Part shown: piece by piece, positions 15,416 to 26,668 of the stretch
Numbering within the stretch: the stretch's first letter is position 1
How the letters are laid out: each line of letters opens with the position of its first letter
Source: Coriobacteriia bacterium
GTDB lineage: Bacteria; Actinomycetota; Coriobacteriia; Anaerosomatales; Anaerosomataceae
Assembly: GCA_016926975.1 (NCBI GenBank)
Contig: JAFGNP010000112.1
Location: 1-39,150, forward strand
Direction of reading: 5' to 3'
Length of the DNA stretch: 39,150 nucleotides
Position numbers and translations under genes: made by a program
The notes under the pieces: generated by a model
Seen by the model: the letters and a program-made list of their open reading frames with translations, nothing else
Told to the model about the DNA's origin: nothing
Databases searched by the model: none

Positions 15416-17857
15416 ATGCGCGTATCGCTCTCATGGCTGAAGGACCTTGTCGAGCTCTCGCTGTCCGTGGAGCAGCTGTGCGATCGTCTCGACATGACAG
15501 GCACCAAGGTCGAGACCGTGCATGCGGCCGGACCTACGCTGGACAGTGTGGTTGTCGGGCAGGTGCTGGCGAAGGAGCAGCACCCTGATGCTGACAAACT
15601 CTCGTACTGCACCGTGGATATCGGCGACGCGCAGCCGCTGAAGATCGTTTGCGGAGCGAGCAACTTCGCAGCAGGCGACAAGGTGCCGGTCGCGTGCGTA
15701 GGCGCCACGCTCCCCGGAGGACTCACCATCAAGCGCGCGAAGCTGCGCGGCGTGGAGTCCGAGGGGATGATGTGCTCGGCTACCGAACTAGAGGTGGGCG
15801 GGGATGCCAGCGGTTTGCTGATCCTGCCCGCTGACGCGCCGGTAGGAATGTCCTTCTCGGAGTACTACGCACTGTCCGACACGGTGCTCGAGCTTGAAGT
15901 GACGCCCAATCGTCCCGATTGCCTGTCGATGGTCGGCGTTGCGCGCGAGGTCGCCGCGATCACCGGAATGGGGTTCGTGACTCCGTCGAGTACGCTCGCA
16001 GAGTCGGGCGTGCCCACTGCGGATGTGGTGAGCGTGCAGATAGCCGACGCCGAGCTGTGCCCGAGGTATACGGCGCGGGTCATCCGTGGCGTGAAGATCG
16101 GTCCGTCGCCCGACTGGTTGGCCGGACGTGTGGCTGCTGCGGGTGCTCGTCCTGTCAACAACGTGGTCGACGTCACCAACTACGTGATGTACGAGCTAGG
16201 TCAACCGCTGCACGCATTCGACATGGCGAAGATCGCGGTGAGGGACGGCAAGTCGGCCATCACCGTACGCGCGGCGACTGAGGGTGAGACACTGGTCACT
16301 CTGGACGGACAGAACCGTACGCTGGCAACCGACACACTGCTAATCACCGATGACTCGGGCGCGATCGCGCTTGCCGGTGTCATGGGCGGGGAGTCCACCG
16401 AAGTCACCGGTGCCACGGTCGATATCCTCCTTGAGGCCGCCTGCTTCAACACCGCCTCCATCAGTCGCACGAGCCGTCGACTAGGCCTGATGTCGGAGGC
16501 TTCTATCCGTTTCGAGCGTGGAGTGGACCCGAACCTCGCCGCGCAGGCGGCCGATCGCGCAGCGGCGCTGATCGCCGAGGTGGCCGGAGGCGAGGTGGCC
16601 CCGGGTCTCGTAGACGTCTACCCCGGACGCCGGTCTGCGGATCGTTTGACACTGCGCGTCGCTCGCGTGAACGCCGTACTGGGCACCGCGCTCGCTCGCG
16701 ATGACGTCGCTGCTCTGTTGGCGCCCCTGGGGCTCGAGTTGACGCCTTCGGGTGACGACCTGGAGGTGATCGTTCCCACGTTCCGTCCGGACCTTGAGCG
16801 CGAGATCGATCTTGTCGAGGAGGTCGCGCGCTTGCACGGTCTGGAGAACATCGAGTCCACACTGCCGGGAGGGCGGGGACGCATCGGGGGCCGAACGCCC
16901 GCGCAGCGCTTTGAGATCCGCCTTGGCGTCCTGCTTCGCGCGGCAGGCCTCGACGAACATGTGGGCTACTCGTTCGGCGACCGCGCGGACCTGGCACGGC
17001 TGGGTTGGGAACTGGCGCCGGATGAGACTCTCGTGGAGCTGATCAACCCGATGTCAGAGGAGCAGGCAGTGTTGCGCTGGACACTGGCGCCGAGCCTGCT
17101 CCGCGCGGTAGCGCACAACCAGCGTCGAGGCATCGCGGATGTGCATCTATACGAGATGGGCACCGTGTTCATCACCGCAGACGGTCGCAAGCAACCCAAG
17201 GAGCGGCTGATGCTGGGAGGCGCGCTGGCGGGATCCTGGGACCGCCCGTCCTGGAGCGAGCCGATCGGGGCGCTGGATTTCTTCGACGGCAAGGGCGTAC
17301 TCGAGACGCTTCTGGACGCAACACACGCCGGAAGCTGGTCCGTGCGCGGTGCCGAGCGCCCGTGGTTGCAGCCCGGAAGAAGCGCGGAGGTGATCGTTGG
17401 CGGCGATGTCATCGGCTGGCTCGGCGAGGTTTCTTCGCACGTGCTCGAGCAGTTCGGTGCGTCGGGTCCGGTCGTTCTCTTCGAAGTCTCCGTCCCTGCC
17501 CTTGTGAAGGTCTCGTCGCGCGAGCAAGTCGTCTATGTCGAGATCCCCCGTCATCCGGCGGTCTCGCTCGATCTTGCGCTCGTCGTCGATGAAGAGGTCA
17601 CCGCTGCGAGTGTGACCGAGTCCATACGCTCGGCCGGTGGCTCTTTGCTGGAGACGGTACGGCTGTTCGATGTCTGGCGGGATCCGGCCGATGCCTCCTC
17701 CGATGCCCGGAGGTTGCCCGAGGGAAAGAAGAGCCTGGCTTTCTCGCTCTCGTACCGCGCGCAGGACCGCACCCTTTCGGATGCAGACGTGGCCCCACAG
17801 CACGAGAGACTGGTGCGGAAGGTGTGCGCTGCCGTGGGCGCCGAGGTGCGTTCCTGA
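15416..17857 (+). CDS. pheT: Phenylalanine--tRNA ligase beta subunit
   Basis: N-terminal EMAP/tRNA-binding domain, B3/B4 and B5 domains, C-terminal anticodon-binding fold; follows pheS. Confidence 0.97.
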   Translation: MRVSLSWLKDLVELSLSVEQLCDRLDMTGTKVETVHAAGPTLDSVVVGQVLAKEQHPDADKLSYCTVDIGDAQPLKIVCGASNFAAGDKVPVACVGATLPGGLTIKRAKLRGVESEGMMCSATELEVGGDASGLLILPADAPVGMSFSEYYALSDTVLELEVTPNRPDCLSMVGVAREVAAITGMGFVTPSSTLAESGVPTADVVSVQIADAELCPRYTARVIRGVKIGPSPDWLAGRVAAAGARPVNNVVDVTNYVMYELGQPLHAFDMAKIAVRDGKSAITVRAATEGETLVTLDGQNRTLATDTLLITDDSGAIALAGVMGGESTEVTGATVDILLEAACFNTASISRTSRRLGLMSEASIRFERGVDPNLAAQAADRAAALIAEVAGGEVAPGLVDVYPGRRSADRLTLRVARVNAVLGTALARDDVAALLAPLGLELTPSGDDLEVIVPTFRPDLEREIDLVEEVARLHGLENIESTLPGGRGRIGGRTPAQRFEIRLGVLLRAAGLDEHVGYSFGDRADLARLGWELAPDETLVELINPMSEEQAVLRWTLAPSLLRAVAHNQRRGIADVHLYEMGTVFITADGRKQPKERLMLGGALAGSWDRPSWSEPIGALDFFDGKGVLETLLDATHAGSWSVRGAERPWLQPGRSAEVIVGGDVIGWLGEVSSHVLEQFGASGPVVLFEVSVPALVKVSSREQVVYVEIPRHPAVSLDLALVVDEEVTAASVTESIRSAGGSLLETVRLFDVWRDPADASSDARRLPEGKKSLAFSLSYRAQDRTLSDADVAPQHERLVRKVCAAVGAEVRS

Positions 17858-17932
17858 GAGCACTGGGACCGGCATCATGCACGCTTAAAGCGTTTAGAAG
17901 CTGCCAATTATCAACATAATTACGAATACTGA

Positions 17933-17962
17933 TTGACCGAGATGCATATTGGGGTGTATAGT
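17933..17962 (+). promoter_or_regulatory. Promoter of the arg operon
   Basis: TTGACC - 18 nt - TATAGT upstream of argC. Confidence 0.7.
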
Positions 17963-17995
17963 CACGCCCTGACATACACCAGGAGGGTGAGCATC

Positions 17996-19033
17996 GTGAT
18001 ACCGGTCGCAGTCATCGGGGCAGCTGGATACGCAGGTGCAGAGCTGACGCGTCTGGTGCTGGGGCATCCGTCGTTCGAGCTGAAAGTCGTGACATCGGGC
18101 CAGGACGAGGGCCGTCTCGTGCGCGATCTGTACCCCGCGCTGGCCGGATGTGAACTCGCCTACACCGCACACAGTGCTGCAGCGGTGGCCGAAGCGGCGA
18201 AGGTGGCCTTTCTCGCCGTTCCGCACACCGCAGCGATGGCGCTCGCTCCGGCACTTCTCGACGCCGGGCTCACGGTGGTCGACTGTTCCGCCGACTTCCG
18301 GTTGCGGGACCCGGACGTGTTCACAGCATGGTATGCGGCACCGCACACCGCCATCGACTTGCTGGAGGATGCCGTCTACGGCCTTCCCGAGCTGTGGCGC
18401 GATCTGCTTCCCGGCACCCGGCTGGTCGCATGTCCCGGCTGTTACCCCACCGCGACGCTTCTTGCGGCAGCGCCTGCCGTGCGGGCTGGAGTGGTTGTCT
18501 CGCAGCGGGTCGTGGTCGACGCGATCTCGGGCGTCTCGGGCGCCGGTCGGTCGCTTTCGCAAGCGGCTCACTTCGTCAATGCCACCGAGTCCGTTGAGGC
18601 GTACAAGGTCGGTTCTCACCGCCACACGCCGGAGATCGCTCAGGCGCTTGCAGACCTTGGTCTTCAGGAGCCGACGGTCGTGTTCACTCCCCATCTGGCT
18701 CCGCTCGACCGGGGGCTGCTCTCCACGGTCTACCTGGAGGTCGACCCGACACTGTCTGCCGAGGAGGCCCACGCGATCTACTCAGAGGCCTATGCCGGCG
18801 AGCCGTTCGTAACCGTGTGCGAGCCCGGGGTGCAGCCGGCCACAGGTCACGTGCGCGGTTCCAACCGCGCGCACATCGGCGTGGTGTTGGACGTGCAGTC
18901 TGGCACTCTGATAGTCACCTGCGCGATAGACAATCTCGTGAAGGGCACGGCCGGTCAGGCGGTCCAGTGTGCGAACATCGCGCTGGGTCTGGACGAGACC
19001 GCCGGGCTTTCCACGCCGGGCGCGGTCGTATAG
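17996..19033 (+). CDS. argC: N-acetyl-gamma-glutamyl-phosphate reductase
   Basis: VAVIGAAGYAGAELTRLVLGHP, active site VACPGCYPTA; GTG start preceded by AGGAGGG. Confidence 0.97.
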   Translation: MIPVAVIGAAGYAGAELTRLVLGHPSFELKVVTSGQDEGRLVRDLYPALAGCELAYTAHSAAAVAEAAKVAFLAVPHTAAMALAPALLDAGLTVVDCSADFRLRDPDVFTAWYAAPHTAIDLLEDAVYGLPELWRDLLPGTRLVACPGCYPTATLLAAAPAVRAGVVVSQRVVVDAISGVSGAGRSLSQAAHFVNATESVEAYKVGSHRHTPEIAQALADLGLQEPTVVFTPHLAPLDRGLLSTVYLEVDPTLSAEEAHAIYSEAYAGEPFVTVCEPGVQPATGHVRGSNRAHIGVVLDVQSGTLIVTCAIDNLVKGTAGQAVQCANIALGLDETAGLSTPGAVV

Positions 19034-19045
19034 GAGGCGCCATCC

Positions 19046-20269
19046 ATGCATTCCGAGCAACTCGAGTTCGCACATGCCGAGGGGGGAGTGACTGCGCCTA
19101 AGGGCTTCCTGGCCGCGGGCGTCAGCGCGGGTATCAAGAAGTCCGGCAAGCGTGATGTCTGCGTGCTGGCTGCCGAACGGGCTTGTCCCGCATCCGGGGT
19201 CTTCACAACAAGCACCACTGCCGCTCCTCCGGTGCTGGTGTCGCGCGAGCATCTGGCCGACGGTATGCTGCGGGCGGTCGCTATCAATGCGGGCAACGCC
19301 AATGCATGCACGGGCGGTCCCGGGATGCAGGCGGCGCGCGATATGGCCGAGGCGACCGCAGCCGCTCTGGGCTGCGCGTCCGAGGATATCGCGGTCTGTT
19401 CCACGGGTGTGATCGGCGTGGAGCTGCCTCTCGACCTTGTGAAGGCCGGCATCGCCGAGGCTGTGGAGTCCCTGGACAACACACTCGGCGAAGATGCTGC
19501 CGAGGCGATAATGACGACCGACACGTTCCTCAAGCAGTTGGGCATCAGTGTCACGGTCGGCGGTCGCACCTTCACGGTCGGGGGCATGGCCAAAGGCAGC
19601 GGCATGATCCAGCCGAACATGGCGACCATGCTCGCGTTCATCACCACTGACGCACCGCTTTCCTCGGAATCGTGCGGTATGCTCCTGCGCTCGGCGGTGA
19701 ACAGGTCTTTCAACCGCATAACCGTCGACTCGGACACCTCCACCAACGACACGTGCATCCTGATGGCCAGCGGAGCCGAGGGCGGACCCGAGCTGCAGCC
19801 CGGCAGTGCCGAGCACGATGCGGTCGGCGCTGCGGTTGAGGAGATCGCAACCGCACTGGCCCAGATGGTCGTCCGCGACGGCGAGGGCGCCACGAAGTTC
19901 GTGACCGTTACCGTCAAAGGCGCCATCACCGAGGCTGATGCGGAGAAGGTGGCCTTCGCGATCGCGAATTCACCTCTCGTGAAGACTGCTCTGTTCGGCC
20001 AGGACGCCAACTGGGGCAGGGTCGCCATGGCGGTGGGCAAGTCCGGCGCGGAGATCGATCCCGTGAAGCTGGAGATCGTGTTCGCAGGCATCACCACTTG
20101 CAGGGAAGGTATGGCCGTACCTTTCGACGAGGTCGAGGCGTCCGCCATGTTGGCCGAGCAGGAGATCGAGCTGATCGTGGACCTGCACGTGGGCGAGGCC
20201 GAGGCCACTGTCTGGACTTGCGACTTCAGCTACGACTACGTGCGGATCAACGGTGATTACCGGTCATGA
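19046..20269 (+). CDS. argJ: Glutamate N-acetyltransferase / amino-acid acetyltransferase
   Basis: GGMAKGSGMIQPNMATMLAFITTDA autoproteolysis motif. Confidence 0.97.
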   Translation: MHSEQLEFAHAEGGVTAPKGFLAAGVSAGIKKSGKRDVCVLAAERACPASGVFTTSTTAAPPVLVSREHLADGMLRAVAINAGNANACTGGPGMQAARDMAEATAAALGCASEDIAVCSTGVIGVELPLDLVKAGIAEAVESLDNTLGEDAAEAIMTTDTFLKQLGISVTVGGRTFTVGGMAKGSGMIQPNMATMLAFITTDAPLSSESCGMLLRSAVNRSFNRITVDSDTSTNDTCILMASGAEGGPELQPGSAEHDAVGAAVEEIATALAQMVVRDGEGATKFVTVTVKGAITEADAEKVAFAIANSPLVKTALFGQDANWGRVAMAVGKSGAEIDPVKLEIVFAGITTCREGMAVPFDEVEASAMLAEQEIELIVDLHVGEAEATVWTCDFSYDYVRINGDYRS

Positions 20270-20280
20270 GTGGAGGACAG

Positions 20281-21198
20281 ATGCAGGACATGCACGACAA
20301 GGCTGCGATCCTCATGGAGTCGCTTCCGTGGATCAAGCGCGCCTGGGGACGGACGGTCGTGATCAAGTACGGCGGAGCAGCGATGACCGACGAATCACTC
20401 CGCCACAGCGTCGCTGCCGACATCGTTCTGATGAAGCTTGTGGGCATCAACCCCGTGATCGTGCACGGCGGAGGTCCTGAGATCACCGCGTACATGGAGC
20501 GGCTGCAGATGCCTGTCGAGTTCGTAGACGGTCTGCGCGTCACGTCTCCGGAAGCGATGGAACTCGTGAAGATGGTGCTCGTGGGCAAGGTCAACGGCGA
20601 TCTGGTTTCGGCGATAAACGCCCATGGGCCTCTCGCGGTCGGCATTGCCGGTGACGACGCGAACATGATCCGGGCCACCCAGAAGGACGTTCGGCTCGGG
20701 CGTGTCGGTGAGGTGAGCGCAATCGACACGACGGTGGTGAAGAACATCATCTCCGACGGCTTTATCCCGGTCATCGCGTCGGTCGGCGCAGGAGACGACG
20801 GCGGGAACTTCAACATAAACGCCGACCAGGTGGCCGGAGAGATGGCTGCGGCCCTCGGGGCGGAGAAGGTGATCTTCCTTACCGACGTCGACGGCCTCTA
20901 TGCCGACTTCGAAGACAAGAGCTCCCTCATCAGCGCGCTCACGTTCGAGGAGGCAGAGAGCATGCTCGTAACCGGAGCGCTGGCCGCCGGTATGCTCCCG
21001 AAGGTGGGAGCGTGTGTGCGAGCGCTGCACTGCGGTGTCGAGCGGGCGCACATACTGAACGGCACGATCCCTCACGCGCTGCTTCTCGAGGTCTACACGG
21101 ACGAGGGTATCGGCACCATGATCACCGGCGAGGCGAAGAGCCTCGGTCTGGATGATGATGCCGTCTATACCGCATACGAGGGCGAGGTGACCCTCTAG
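20281..21198 (+). CDS. argB: Acetylglutamate kinase
   Basis: VIKYGGAAMTD, VIVHGGGPEI; start at 20281 preceded by GGAGGA (alternative start 20266 overlaps the argJ stop). Confidence 0.96.
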   Translation: MQDMHDKAAILMESLPWIKRAWGRTVVIKYGGAAMTDESLRHSVAADIVLMKLVGINPVIVHGGGPEITAYMERLQMPVEFVDGLRVTSPEAMELVKMVLVGKVNGDLVSAINAHGPLAVGIAGDDANMIRATQKDVRLGRVGEVSAIDTTVVKNIISDGFIPVIASVGAGDDGGNFNINADQVAGEMAAALGAEKVIFLTDVDGLYADFEDKSSLISALTFEEAESMLVTGALAAGMLPKVGACVRALHCGVERAHILNGTIPHALLLEVYTDEGIGTMITGEAKSLGLDDDAVYTAYEGEVTL

Positions 21199-21200
21199 CC

Positions 21201-22403
21201 ATGGGTGCGCTCTACGAGGATGTCGCGGCGATGGACGCTTCCTATCACCTGCCCACTTACGCGCGCAAGCCGGTGCTCTTCACCCGCGGTGAGGGAATGC
21301 GCCTCTATGATGATGACGGTCGGGAGTACCTCGATTTCGTAGCCGGTATCGGTGTGGTCAATCTGGGTCACGCCCATCCTGCAGTCGCCGAAGCGGTCTG
21401 CGAACAGATGCGCAAGCTCGTGCAGGTCTCCAACCTCTACCACGTAGAACATCGGGCGGCACTTGCCGGGCGGTTGTCCGCGCTAGCCGGGGGCGGGTGG
21501 AAGACCTTCCTGTGCAACTCGGGCACCGAGGCGATCGAGGGTGCGATCAAGCTCGCTCGGCGCTGGGGCAAGGAGCGGCGCGGAAGCGACTGCTTCGAGA
21601 TCGTCACTGCAGAGCGCAGCTTCCACGGTCGGACCATGGCGGCGCTGTCGGCCACGGGTCAGCCCTCCAAGCAGGAGGCGTTCGAGCCGTTGCTTCCCGG
21701 CTTCAGCCACGTCCCACTGAACGACATCGGTTCGCTCGAAGCTGCCGTGACCGAGCGCACGTGTGCGGTGCTTATCGAGCCGGTGCAGGGCGAGGGTGGC
21801 GTGTTTCCCTGCGACGAGGCATATCTTGAGGCCGTGCGTAGCCTGTGCGACGCGCGGGACGTGCTGCTGATCTTCGACGAGGTGCAGAGCGGCATGTATC
21901 GCACCGGCACCGCGTTCGCATGGCAGGGATACGGCGTAAGGCCGGACGTGATGACGCTGGCCAAAGGGCTTGCCAACGGTCTTCCCGCTGGCGCCGTGCT
22001 CGCCTCAGGCAGCGCCGCAGAGGCCTTCTCTCCCGGCGACCATGGCTCCACTTTCGGTGGCGGGCCCGTGATCGCTGCTGCGGCTCTTGCGACGATAGAT
22101 GCCCTGGAGGCCGAGGGGCTGGGAGCGAATGCCGCAAAGACCGGAGAGGTGTTGCGTGCCTCGCTGCGGGAACTGGCGGTCCGCTCCGGTGCGATCACCG
22201 AGGTGCGTGGCCGAGGCCTGATGAACGCGGTCACGCTAGCCGTGCCCGACGCGCAGCAGGTAGGTGCCGCATGTCTCGAGCGGGGGCTGATCGTGAATGC
22301 GATCGGTGACTCCATCGTTCGCTTCTTGCCTCCGCTGGTATGCACTGAGCATGAAACAGCTATACTCGTTGATACACTAGACGCTGTCCTGGGAGCCACA
22401 TAA
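21201..22403 (+). CDS. argD: Acetylornithine aminotransferase
   Basis: Class III aminotransferase; NSGTEAIEGAIKLARR, LIFDEVQSGMYRTG, TLAKGLANGLPAGA. Confidence 0.95.
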   Translation: MGALYEDVAAMDASYHLPTYARKPVLFTRGEGMRLYDDDGREYLDFVAGIGVVNLGHAHPAVAEAVCEQMRKLVQVSNLYHVEHRAALAGRLSALAGGGWKTFLCNSGTEAIEGAIKLARRWGKERRGSDCFEIVTAERSFHGRTMAALSATGQPSKQEAFEPLLPGFSHVPLNDIGSLEAAVTERTCAVLIEPVQGEGGVFPCDEAYLEAVRSLCDARDVLLIFDEVQSGMYRTGTAFAWQGYGVRPDVMTLAKGLANGLPAGAVLASGSAAEAFSPGDHGSTFGGGPVIAAAALATIDALEAEGLGANAAKTGEVLRASLRELAVRSGAITEVRGRGLMNAVTLAVPDAQQVGAACLERGLIVNAIGDSIVRFLPPLVCTEHETAILVDTLDAVLGAT

Positions 22404-23317
22404 TGCATACGTTCAAAGGCCGCGACCTGCTAACGCTTGCAGAACTCACTCCGGATGAAGTCGCCCATGTCCTGGATGTCGCAGAGGAGCCTGCCGACAA
22501 GCGCCCCGAGTTCGAGGGGGCCTCGGCTGCACTCATCTTCATGAAGCCCTCGCTCCGGACGCGCGTCAGCTTCGAGGCGGGCTGCGTTCAGCTGGGCATT
22601 CATCCGATCGTGATGGGCCCTCACGACGCTTTCTCGCGCCACGAGACCGTGCACGACACCGTCAAGGTACTGGAGCGCTACGTGGAGCTGATCGTGCTGC
22701 GCACGTTCGCGCACTCCCACGTCGAAGAGGTGGCCGAGCATGCTTCGGTGCCGGTGATCAATGCGCTGACCGATGAGTATCATCCCTGCCAGGGCCTGGC
22801 AGACCTGCTCACCATCCGCCAGCACAAAGGCGCGCTTCAGGGGCTCAAGTTGGCGTACGTAGGCGATGGGAACAACATGGCCCACACGTACCTGATCGCC
22901 GGCGCGCTGGCAGGGATCGACGTTTCGATCGCTTCACCTGCAGGCTACGAGCCGCAGGCTTCCGTGGTCGAGCAGGCCCGGGCCATCGCCGCACGCTACG
23001 GCACGGGCTCGACGCTCCAGCTGCTTGGCGATCCGGCTGCGGCCGTGTCGGGCGCCGACGTGGTCGTTACCGACACGTGGGCGTCGATGGGTCAGGAAGA
23101 GGAGCACGCCCGTCGTTTGCAGGACTTCGCCGGGTACTCGGTAGACGAAGAACTCATGTCGCGTGCCGATCCCTCCGCCATCTTCATGCATTGCCTTCCA
23201 GCCCACAGGGGCGAGGAAGTCGCCGACGAGGTCATCGATTCTGCAGCGTCCGTCGTGTTCGATGAGGCCGAGAACCGCCTGCATGCACAGCGTGCGTGGA
23301 TCTCGCTCGTGCTCTAA
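22403..23317 (+). CDS. argF: Ornithine carbamoyltransferase
   Basis: MKPSLRTRVSFE (STRTR-like), FMHCLPAHRGEEV; TAATG overlap with argD. Confidence 0.96.
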   Translation: MHTFKGRDLLTLAELTPDEVAHVLDVAEEPADKRPEFEGASAALIFMKPSLRTRVSFEAGCVQLGIHPIVMGPHDAFSRHETVHDTVKVLERYVELIVLRTFAHSHVEEVAEHASVPVINALTDEYHPCQGLADLLTIRQHKGALQGLKLAYVGDGNNMAHTYLIAGALAGIDVSIASPAGYEPQASVVEQARAIAARYGTGSTLQLLGDPAAAVSGADVVVTDTWASMGQEEEHARRLQDFAGYSVDEELMSRADPSAIFMHCLPAHRGEEVADEVIDSAASVVFDEAENRLHAQRAWISLVL

Positions 23318-23339
23318 GCGTCGGGAAGGGGAGCCACAG

Positions 23340-23771
23340 ATGAGGAAGCGAACCCAGCGCCAGGAGGCCATCCGCACGATCGTGCGACAGGAGCGCGTGC
23401 GGACGCAGCGGGATCTGGTGGAGCATCTAAAGAGAGAAGGCTTCACCTGCACGCAGGCGACCGTCTCGCGCGATATCGCCGACATGGGCTTGAGGAAGCT
23501 GCCCGAAGGGGTCTACGTTCTGGCGGAGGACATCCATCTCCAGCGCATGATCGCCGAGTTGGTCGAGAGCGTGGTCCGCTCTCAGCAGCTGGTACTCGTC
23601 AAGACGACCGCAGGCGGAGGTCAGGGTGTGGCTGCCGCCCTGGACGCGGCCCATCTCGATGAGATAGTGGGCAGCATCGCTGGTGATGACACGATCTTGA
23701 TAGTGACGGCGACCGAAGTTGACGCCGAGACCGTACTCGCTGGTATCGAGAAATTCCGCAACCGCTACTAG
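23340..23771 (+). CDS. argR: Arginine repressor
   Basis: RQEAIRTIVRQERVRTQRDLVEHLKREGFTCTQATVSRDI winged helix; C-terminal GDDTILIV hexamerisation domain. Confidence 0.95.
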   Translation: MRKRTQRQEAIRTIVRQERVRTQRDLVEHLKREGFTCTQATVSRDIADMGLRKLPEGVYVLAEDIHLQRMIAELVESVVRSQQLVLVKTTAGGGQGVAAALDAAHLDEIVGSIAGDDTILIVTATEVDAETVLAGIEKFRNRY

Positions 23772-23802
23772 GTTGCATGAGGCCTGAGGAGAGGACACCT
23801 AA

Positions 23803-25029
<1,227 letters not shown>

Positions 25030-25030
25030 G

Positions 25031-25246
25031 ATGGCTGGCTTCGGAGTTCCGGGTGGATTCGAAATATGGGTCATAGCATCGGTCGTTCTGCTGCTGTTCG
25101 TCCCGGGGATCGTGGTATTCGGCCTGGGCTACATGCTGGGTCGCCACAGGGGCGCCGTCTCTGCGGCCGTCCCGGTGTTCGACATCGTCGAGGTGTCGGA
25201 TTCTGAACATGAAGGTTCGGCGGTTTCAGGGGGGACGGATGTCTGA
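25031..25246 (+). CDS. TatA-like single-pass micro-membrane protein (71 aa)
   Basis: MAGFGVPGGFEIWVIASVVLLLFVPGIVVFGLGYMLGRHRG; ATG directly after the argG stop; overlaps the argH start. Confidence 0.65.
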   Translation: MAGFGVPGGFEIWVIASVVLLLFVPGIVVFGLGYMLGRHRGAVSAAVPVFDIVEVSDSEHEGSAVSGGTDV

Positions 25247-26663
25247 CGACCGGACACTGTGGGGTGGCCGCTTCGAAAGCACCCCCGGCGCATTCCAGCG
25301 GAGCTTCGGCAATTCGCTCCCGGTGGACAAGCGCCTGTACGCGGAGGACGTCGCGGGGTCGATCGCACACGCCCGCATGCTCGCCCGGCAGGAAATCATC
25401 TCGGCGGCGGACGCCGAGGCCATCGAGGTCGGGTTGATCGCGATTCTGGCCGACATCGAGTCGGGGGCGCTCGTCTTCGATTCGGCTGACGAAGACGTCC
25501 ATATGGCGATCGAGTCCGAACTCACGCGTCGGGTTGGCGATGCGGGCAGGCGCCTGCATACAGCCCGCTCGCGCAACGACCAGGTGGCTACCGACATGCG
25601 TATGAATGCAAGACGCGCTGCTCTCGAGCTGTCCGGGCATGTCGCCAGGGTGCTGCGGACGCTGCTCGAGCTGGCCGAGAATAACACCGGTGTGGTGATG
25701 CCGGGCTATACGCACCTGCAGAAGGCGCAGCCCGTGCTCTTCTCTCACCACATGCTGGCTTACTTCTGGATGCTCGTAAGGGACGCCAGGCGCCTGAAGC
25801 GCGCCTACAAGGCGGCCGACCTGCTTCCTTTGGGCAGCGCCGCACTTGCAGGTACGACGTTTCCGATCGACCGCGATTCCGTGGCTCAGGAACTGGGCTT
25901 CTCGGCAGTGTCGCCCAACTCGCTGGATGCCGTCTCCGACCGGGACTACCTGGTGGACCTGACCTATGCCTGCACGCTAGGCATGGTTCACCTCTCCCGA
26001 CTGGCAGAGGAACTCGTACTGTGGTCTACGGACGAGTTCGGCTTCATAACATTGGACGACGCCTGGTCGACCGGGTCGAGCATAATGCCGCAGAAGAAGA
26101 ACCCGGACTTCGCCGAGTTGGTCAGAGGCAAGACCGGCCGCACTGTGGGTGACCTCACGGCCCTGCTCGTGATGCTCAAAGGCCTTCCTCTCGCCTACAA
26201 CAAGGACATGCAAGAGGACAAGGAGCCGGTGTTCGATGCTGTAGACACTTACTCGGGATCGCTTACGGCTGTGGCCGGCATGCTTTCGACGATGCGGGTG
26301 AACTCGGACCGTATGCGCGCCGGCGCGCTCGGCGGGTTCATGGCAGCCACCGATCTGGCGGATCATCTCGCTTCCAAGGGCGTCCCGTTCCGCGAGGCGC
26401 ACGAGGTGGTGGGTGCTCTGGTGCTGGCTTGTGAGAGGGACGGGAAGACACTTCAGGACCTCACGCTGGCCGAGCTCAAGGCCGTATCACCGGCATTCGG
26501 TGACGATGCCCTATCTGCCGTCGACATCGATGCCGTAGTGGCTCGACGTGACACGCTCGGAGGCACCGCGCCGGGGCGCGTTGCCGAGCAGCTGGCGGCT
26601 GCACGGGAGGCGCTCGCACGCGACGAGGAGTGGCTCGCGGGCCACGGCCTGGCAGACGACTGA
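25239..26663 (+). CDS. argH: Argininosuccinate lyase
   Basis: LWGGRFE, HTARSRNDQVATDMR, GSSIMPQKKNPDFAEL. Confidence 0.97.
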   Translation: MSDDRTLWGGRFESTPGAFQRSFGNSLPVDKRLYAEDVAGSIAHARMLARQEIISAADAEAIEVGLIAILADIESGALVFDSADEDVHMAIESELTRRVGDAGRRLHTARSRNDQVATDMRMNARRAALELSGHVARVLRTLLELAENNTGVVMPGYTHLQKAQPVLFSHHMLAYFWMLVRDARRLKRAYKAADLLPLGSAALAGTTFPIDRDSVAQELGFSAVSPNSLDAVSDRDYLVDLTYACTLGMVHLSRLAEELVLWSTDEFGFITLDDAWSTGSSIMPQKKNPDFAELVRGKTGRTVGDLTALLVMLKGLPLAYNKDMQEDKEPVFDAVDTYSGSLTAVAGMLSTMRVNSDRMRAGALGGFMAATDLADHLASKGVPFREAHEVVGALVLACERDGKTLQDLTLAELKAVSPAFGDDALSAVDIDAVVARRDTLGGTAPGRVAEQLAAAREALARDEEWLAGHGLADD

Positions 26664-26668
26664 TCGCG

